From CAZKRU01 sp964555235 (GTDB lineage Bacteria > Verrucomicrobiota > Verrucomicrobiia > Methylacidiphilales > CAMAQI01): a stretch of 8,833 nt of DNA. The notes beneath the pieces are model-generated. The model was not told where the DNA came from, did not search any database, and saw only the letters and a program-made list of their open reading frames with translations. The position numbers were made by a program, and so were the translations under genes. The stretch's first letter is position 1. Every line of letters begins with the position of its first letter. Shown here piece by piece: positions 6,624-8,833 of this stretch. The DNA lies in assembly GCA_964555235.1 (NCBI GenBank), contig CAZKRU010000116.1, positions 1-8,833 on the forward strand, written 5' to 3'.

Positions 6624-7481
6624 TTAAGGCTTTTTTTGAGAAAAAAGCCATTCATAAAGCTCTTTTTCTTCAAATGCATTGATCCAGGAACCGTGGCCTG
6701 CAGGGACTTCCGAGTAACGAGGATTCGCCCCCTCTTTTTTCAATGCCGCAATGATCAATCGCGTATTTTCCGTCGGCACCATCGTATCTTTGGATCCATG
6801 CCAGGCCCAGATCGGAATTTTTTTGAAAACCGCCGCCTTGCTCGGATCGCCTCCTCCACAAATCGGAACCGCTGCGGCCCAGAGATCCGGGCGCCGCGTA
6901 ATCGCATCCCAAGTTCCGAATCCACCCAACGATTGCCCGACCACATAGACACGACTCGGATCAATCGGATGCTTTTTGATCGTCTCCTCCACCAAGGCAA
7001 TCAGGGTCTCCATATCCGGCGTCATCGGAGTTTTATCGACCTCAATATTGGCATTCTTCGGTCCCGGCTTGGCCCACGTATGACCCTGATCAATTTGCGG
7101 AGCCAGGATAAACGCCGGATGTTTCGCCTGGGCTTCATTACTAAAAAACGTCGGGAAGAGCGACATCGGGCCTGCATTGTCCGTCCCACGGCGTCCCGCT
7201 CCGTGCAGAGCCACCACCAACGGAAGTTTATTTTCAGGAGTTGCTGCGGGCGGAACAAACAACCGCCACGGCATTTTAACTTTTCCTGCATAAATTCCCG
7301 CCGGCATTTTCTTAATCGGCTCAAGTAACTCCTCCTGAACCTTCGGGTAATCGGGATCATCCGTTCTTGCAGCAAAAACACCGGTGACCAGGCCCATTGC
7401 GAAAACCGTGAGCATCAAAAATCGAAAAAACGATTGAGGCAATGAACGGGAGAGAGAGATCAGAGAGGTAGCGCGAGTCAT
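6624..7481 (-). CDS. Secreted alpha/beta-hydrolase esterase (CE1 / COG4099-like)
   Basis: A 285-residue serine hydrolase. Residues 1-37 are a signal peptide with a long hydrophobic core (FFRFLMLTVFAMGLVTG), cut after V-F-A. The fold is shown by PLVVALHGAGRRGTDN at 87-102 (oxyanion region, H93-G94), the nucleophile elbow G-Q-S-L-G-G with Ser184, Asp232 in WHGSKDTMVP, and His263 in AGHGSW. This layout matches predicted peptidases/esterases of the COG4099 type and feruloyl or acetyl xylan esterases of CE1. Here removal of acyl groups from a polysaccharide is the likeliest job, outside the cytoplasm. The start at 7481 is supported by AAGGA five bases upstream and by the signal peptide; the open frame continues to 7688 but the added residues do not look like protein. 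The ATG overlaps the stop of a 66-codon frame (ATGA), suggesting possible translational coupling. Confidence 0.88.
   Translation of the reverse strand: MTRATSLISLSRSLPQSFFRFLMLTVFAMGLVTGVFAARTDDPDYPKVQEELLEPIKKMPAGIYAGKVKMPWRLFVPPAATPENKLPLVVALHGAGRRGTDNAGPMSLFPTFFSNEAQAKHPAFILAPQIDQGHTWAKPGPKNANIEVDKTPMTPDMETLIALVEETIKKHPIDPSRVYVVGQSLGGFGTWDAITRRPDLWAAAVPICGGGDPSKAAVFKKIPIWAWHGSKDTMVPTENTRLIIAALKKEGANPRYSEVPAGHGSWINAFEEKELYEWLFSQKKP
6628..6649. other. 9-bp A/T-rich hairpin across the 3' end of the esterase gene
   Basis: GGCTTTTTT at 6628-6636 pairs with AAAAAAGCC at 6641-6649 across a 4-nt loop. It covers the last codons of the esterase (SQKKP) and ends just before the stop codon. On the mRNA the 3' arm ends in GCC, not in a U run, so it is a poor intrinsic terminator. 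It may mildly affect mRNA 3' stability. Confidence 0.3.
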
Positions 7482-7678
7482 AGAGTTCCTTTGAGGTGAG
7501 CGGACGGTTGTTGATCTGACTTGAGGATAGAAATCAAAAAAATAATTGCAGCAAAAATCAATAGCAGCACGGAAGAAGGCACCGAAATCGCATTGGCTGC
7601 CAGTGCAAAATAGCCGGTCCCTCCATTGATCGCCCGCGTGGCTCCAAATGAATAAAAGTAACTGATTCTCGCGCTCAT
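7478..7678 (-). CDS. Possible small single-pass membrane protein, 66 residues
   Basis: An open frame from ATG 7678 to TGA 7480-7478. The N-terminal half is mixed (MSARISYFYSFGATRAING). Residues 34-52 are a strong membrane segment rich in Leu, Ile, Val, Phe and Ala (VPSSVLLLIFAAIIFLISI), followed by a polar Lys/Asp/Gln tail. Its stop overlaps the esterase ATG as ATGA, a common layout for translational coupling, and a promoter candidate lies upstream at 7718-7745. Against it, no clear Shine-Dalgarno precedes the ATG and I recognise no family. The V-P-S-S before the hydrophobic stretch faintly recalls PEP-CTERM sorting tails but lacks the PEP core. It may instead be only the esterase 5' leader. 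Confidence 0.4.
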   Translation of the reverse strand: MSARISYFYSFGATRAINGGTGYFALAANAISVPSSVLLLIFAAIIFLISILKSDQQPSAHLKGTL

Positions 7679-7709
7679 GATTCAACAACCGTCAAAAAAC
7701 GCTATCTTA

Positions 7710-7727
7710 TTTAAAGGAGTATGCTAT
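7710..7727 (+). promoter_or_regulatory. Copy of the TTTAAAGGAGTANNCTAT element upstream of the SGNH esterase
   Basis: TTTAAAGGAGTATGCTAT at 7710-7727 matches the element before the GH gene (4734-4717 on the minus strand) at 16 of 18 positions, with 12 identical bases in a row. It points the same way relative to its gene: 39 nt lie between it and the esterase ATG, against 50 nt for the GH gene. The left half of the palindrome is degenerate here (CTTATTTAAAGGAG). It probably marks a shared promoter or regulator site in the divergent region. Confidence 0.45.
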
Positions 7728-7745
7728 TTTATTCAAAACTGTCAA
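7718..7745 (-). promoter_or_regulatory. Candidate promoter for the esterase transcript
   Basis: On the minus strand a perfect -35 hexamer TTGACA (7745-7740) is followed after 16 nt by CATACT (7723-7718), a four-of-six match to the -10 consensus. It would start transcription about 30 nt before the 66-codon frame and about 230 nt before the esterase ATG. It overlaps the shared 18-nt element, so one regulator could control both divergent transcripts. Confidence 0.4.
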
Positions 7746-7766
7746 CCCTCTATCCGAAAAGACTGC

Positions 7767-8675
7767 ATGAAATCATTCAATTTAGGCCTGAATTTAACTC
7801 TATCAAGGATCTCGCTCGGACTTCTCCTTGTTTTCGGATTTAACCTGGAAGCCGTTGCTGCCGAAGGAAAAGTGCGCCTCTTTATCCTTTCAGGACAATC
7901 AAACATGGCAGGCTTAGACCCCGAGGTCTCTTTCGTTCCAACGGTCAAAAATGCCTTCCCCCATGATGATCTCGTCTTTGTGAAGGTCGCCATCAACGGT
8001 CAACCGATCAGTATGTGGCTAAAAGAGTGGGACGCTTTAAGTGGCTCTCCCGAGAAATCGAAACGGGCCGGCCATTTATACGAGAGGATCCTGGAAGAGA
8101 CCAAAAAGAAACTGGAAGGAAAACCGACCCCGACATCGGTCGCCTTTATCTGGATGCAGGGAGAAGCAAACGCAAAGGGGAATGGGAAAGTTTACGAAAG
8201 CTGCTTGGAACAACTCTGGAAGAATCTGAAACGCGACTTCAATCGCGAGCAACTCCCCTTCGTCTTAGGAAAAATCAGCGATTACAACGAAACCTCGACC
8301 GATCCCGCCAAAGCCAAGCCTGATTGGGAATTAATCCGCCTCGCACAAGAGCGCTTCGTCTTGGCGCATCCGAACCAAGTGGCCTGCGTGAATACCGATG
8401 ACCTCAACGGAATGGAAAATTCCCTCCACTACAACAAGGAAGGCTACAAAACCCTCGGAACACGCTTCGCCACCAAAGCCATCGAATTAATTACAGGCAG
8501 CCCCGTTCCCGTCGTAACCAACCCCGCCCCAACCTCTCCCGAACCCCCAATTCAAAAAGAGAAGAAGGAGAAGAAAAACAATAAACCGAGTAAAACTTCT
8601 ACCCCCGAAAACAAATCCCAGGATCCAAGCACACCGGAAAGCAAACCTCAGGAATCTTCTTCTACGACACCCTAA
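7767..8675 (+). CDS. Secreted SGNH esterase, sialate O-acetylesterase-like (SASA/CE6 type), with disordered tail
   Basis: A 302-residue exported esterase. Residues 1-32 form a signal peptide (core ISLGLLLVFGFNL, cut after A-V-A-A). The SASA domain spans about 35-243. It has block I LFILSGQSNMAG with Ser45 as nucleophile, the middle block WMQGEANA (Q131-G132-E133), and the C-terminal His block SLHYNKEGY with His221. The usual catalytic Asp three residues before that His is Asn218 here, with Glu217 next to it. Such enzymes remove acetyl groups from glycans. Residues 245-302 are Pro/Ser/Thr/Lys/Glu-rich with a repeated STPExKxQ phrase, probably a flexible or surface-linked tail. It is the only plus-strand gene in the window, divergent from the other esterase. 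I chose the ATG at 7767 because it gives the signal peptide; the frame is open back to 7677, but that start lies upstream of the promoter-like element. Only a weak AAAAGA precedes the chosen ATG. Confidence 0.88.
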   Translation: MKSFNLGLNLTLSRISLGLLLVFGFNLEAVAAEGKVRLFILSGQSNMAGLDPEVSFVPTVKNAFPHDDLVFVKVAINGQPISMWLKEWDALSGSPEKSKRAGHLYERILEETKKKLEGKPTPTSVAFIWMQGEANAKGNGKVYESCLEQLWKNLKRDFNREQLPFVLGKISDYNETSTDPAKAKPDWELIRLAQERFVLAHPNQVACVNTDDLNGMENSLHYNKEGYKTLGTRFATKAIELITGSPVPVVTNPAPTSPEPPIQKEKKEKKNNKPSKTSTPENKSQDPSTPESKPQESSSTTP

Positions 8676-8704
8676 ATCCGCTTCCATCGCAACTCGAATT
8701 CACC

Positions 8705-8728
8705 ACGGAAATGACGGAAGACACGGAA
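8705..8728 (+). repeat. Three ACGGAA units at exact 9-nt spacing
   Basis: ACGGAA occurs at 8705-8710, 8714-8719 and 8723-8728, starting 30 nt after the SGNH esterase stop. It is the same style of short-phrase repeat as CACGGAG and GGCACGAAG in the gap at 4873-5098. No gene is visible from 8676 to the window end. Confidence 0.7.
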
Positions 8729-8783
8729 CACCTTATCGTTCAGAATAGGTCTCACTTTTCATTTGTAATATCTATAGATGCGT

Positions 8784-8816
8784 CCCCTTTGCCCCCCCCC
8801 TCTAAAGGGGGCCCCC
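8784..8816. repeat. GC-rich hairpin with a 9-C run and a GGGGGCCCCC palindrome
   Basis: CCCCTTT (8784-8790) pairs with AAAGGGG (8804-8810) across a loop containing nine consecutive C (8792-8800). GGGGGCCCCC (8807-8816) is a perfect palindrome that competes for the same bases. It could contribute to ending the esterase transcript, but there is no U tract. The C run is also a place where base-count errors are common. Confidence 0.45.
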
Positions 8817-8833
8817 TCGGGTAACATTTAACC

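Noticed and set aside
7482..7688. In-frame N-terminal extension of the esterase to 7688 (354 residues)
   Set aside because: The extra 69 residues do not resemble protein, and they would bury the signal peptide that starts at 7481, which has its own AAGGA ribosome site.
7677..7766. In-frame extension of the SGNH esterase back to 7677
   Set aside because: It would bury the signal peptide and run through the promoter-like element at 7710-7727.
7721..7843. 40-codon frame beginning at ATG 7721 behind AAAGGAG
   Set aside because: The AAAGGAG is one base from the ATG, too close to work, and the frame overlaps the esterase signal peptide in another register. The AAAGGAG is better explained as part of the shared element.

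Overview
The window looks like part of a glycan-degradation locus from a bacterium of the Planctomycetes-Verrucomicrobia group (Verrucomicrobiota, Kiritimatiellota or Lentisphaerota are as likely as Planctomycetota). This is an inference. It rests on the very large multidomain secreted glycoside hydrolase, the S1 sulfatase, the two carbohydrate-type esterases, the mid GC content judged by eye, and intergenic stretches built from roughly 9-nt repeated phrases of a kind often seen in this group. There are no rRNA, tRNA, transposase, phage or CRISPR signals.

Layout from left to right. (1) Bases 1-145, minus: the first 48 codons of a secreted protein whose remainder lies outside the window, starting 27 nt after the next gene ends. 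(2) 173-4666, minus: a 1497-residue secreted clan GH-A hydrolase with an N-terminal duplicated binding domain and a C-terminal CBM9-like domain. (3) 4667-5130: a non-coding gap with a promoter/operator candidate (perfect palindrome 4725-4738), a 27-nt inverted repeat and a second hairpin. (4) 5131-6465, minus: an S1 formylglycine sulfatase with no signal peptide. (5) 6466-6623: a short gap with a nested hairpin. (6) 6624-7481, minus: a secreted alpha/beta-hydrolase esterase, possibly coupled to a 66-codon membrane ORF (7478-7678). (7) About 7679-7766: a divergent control region. (8) 7767-8675, plus: a secreted SGNH/sialate-O-acetylesterase-like protein with a disordered tail. (9) 8676-8833: a non-coding end with period-9 repeats and a GC-rich hairpin.

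Together the genes fit breakdown of a sulfated and acylated polysaccharide. The two exported esterases would remove acyl groups, the large GH-A enzyme would bind and cut the backbone, and the sulfatase, apparently intracellular, would desulfate imported fragments. The substrate cannot be read from the sequence.

The least explained signals are a near-identical 18-nt element upstream of both the GH gene and the esterase gene, and structured short-phrase repeats shortly after the stop codons of the sulfatase, the alpha/beta-hydrolase esterase and the SGNH esterase. No wholly new defence or mobile system is visible.
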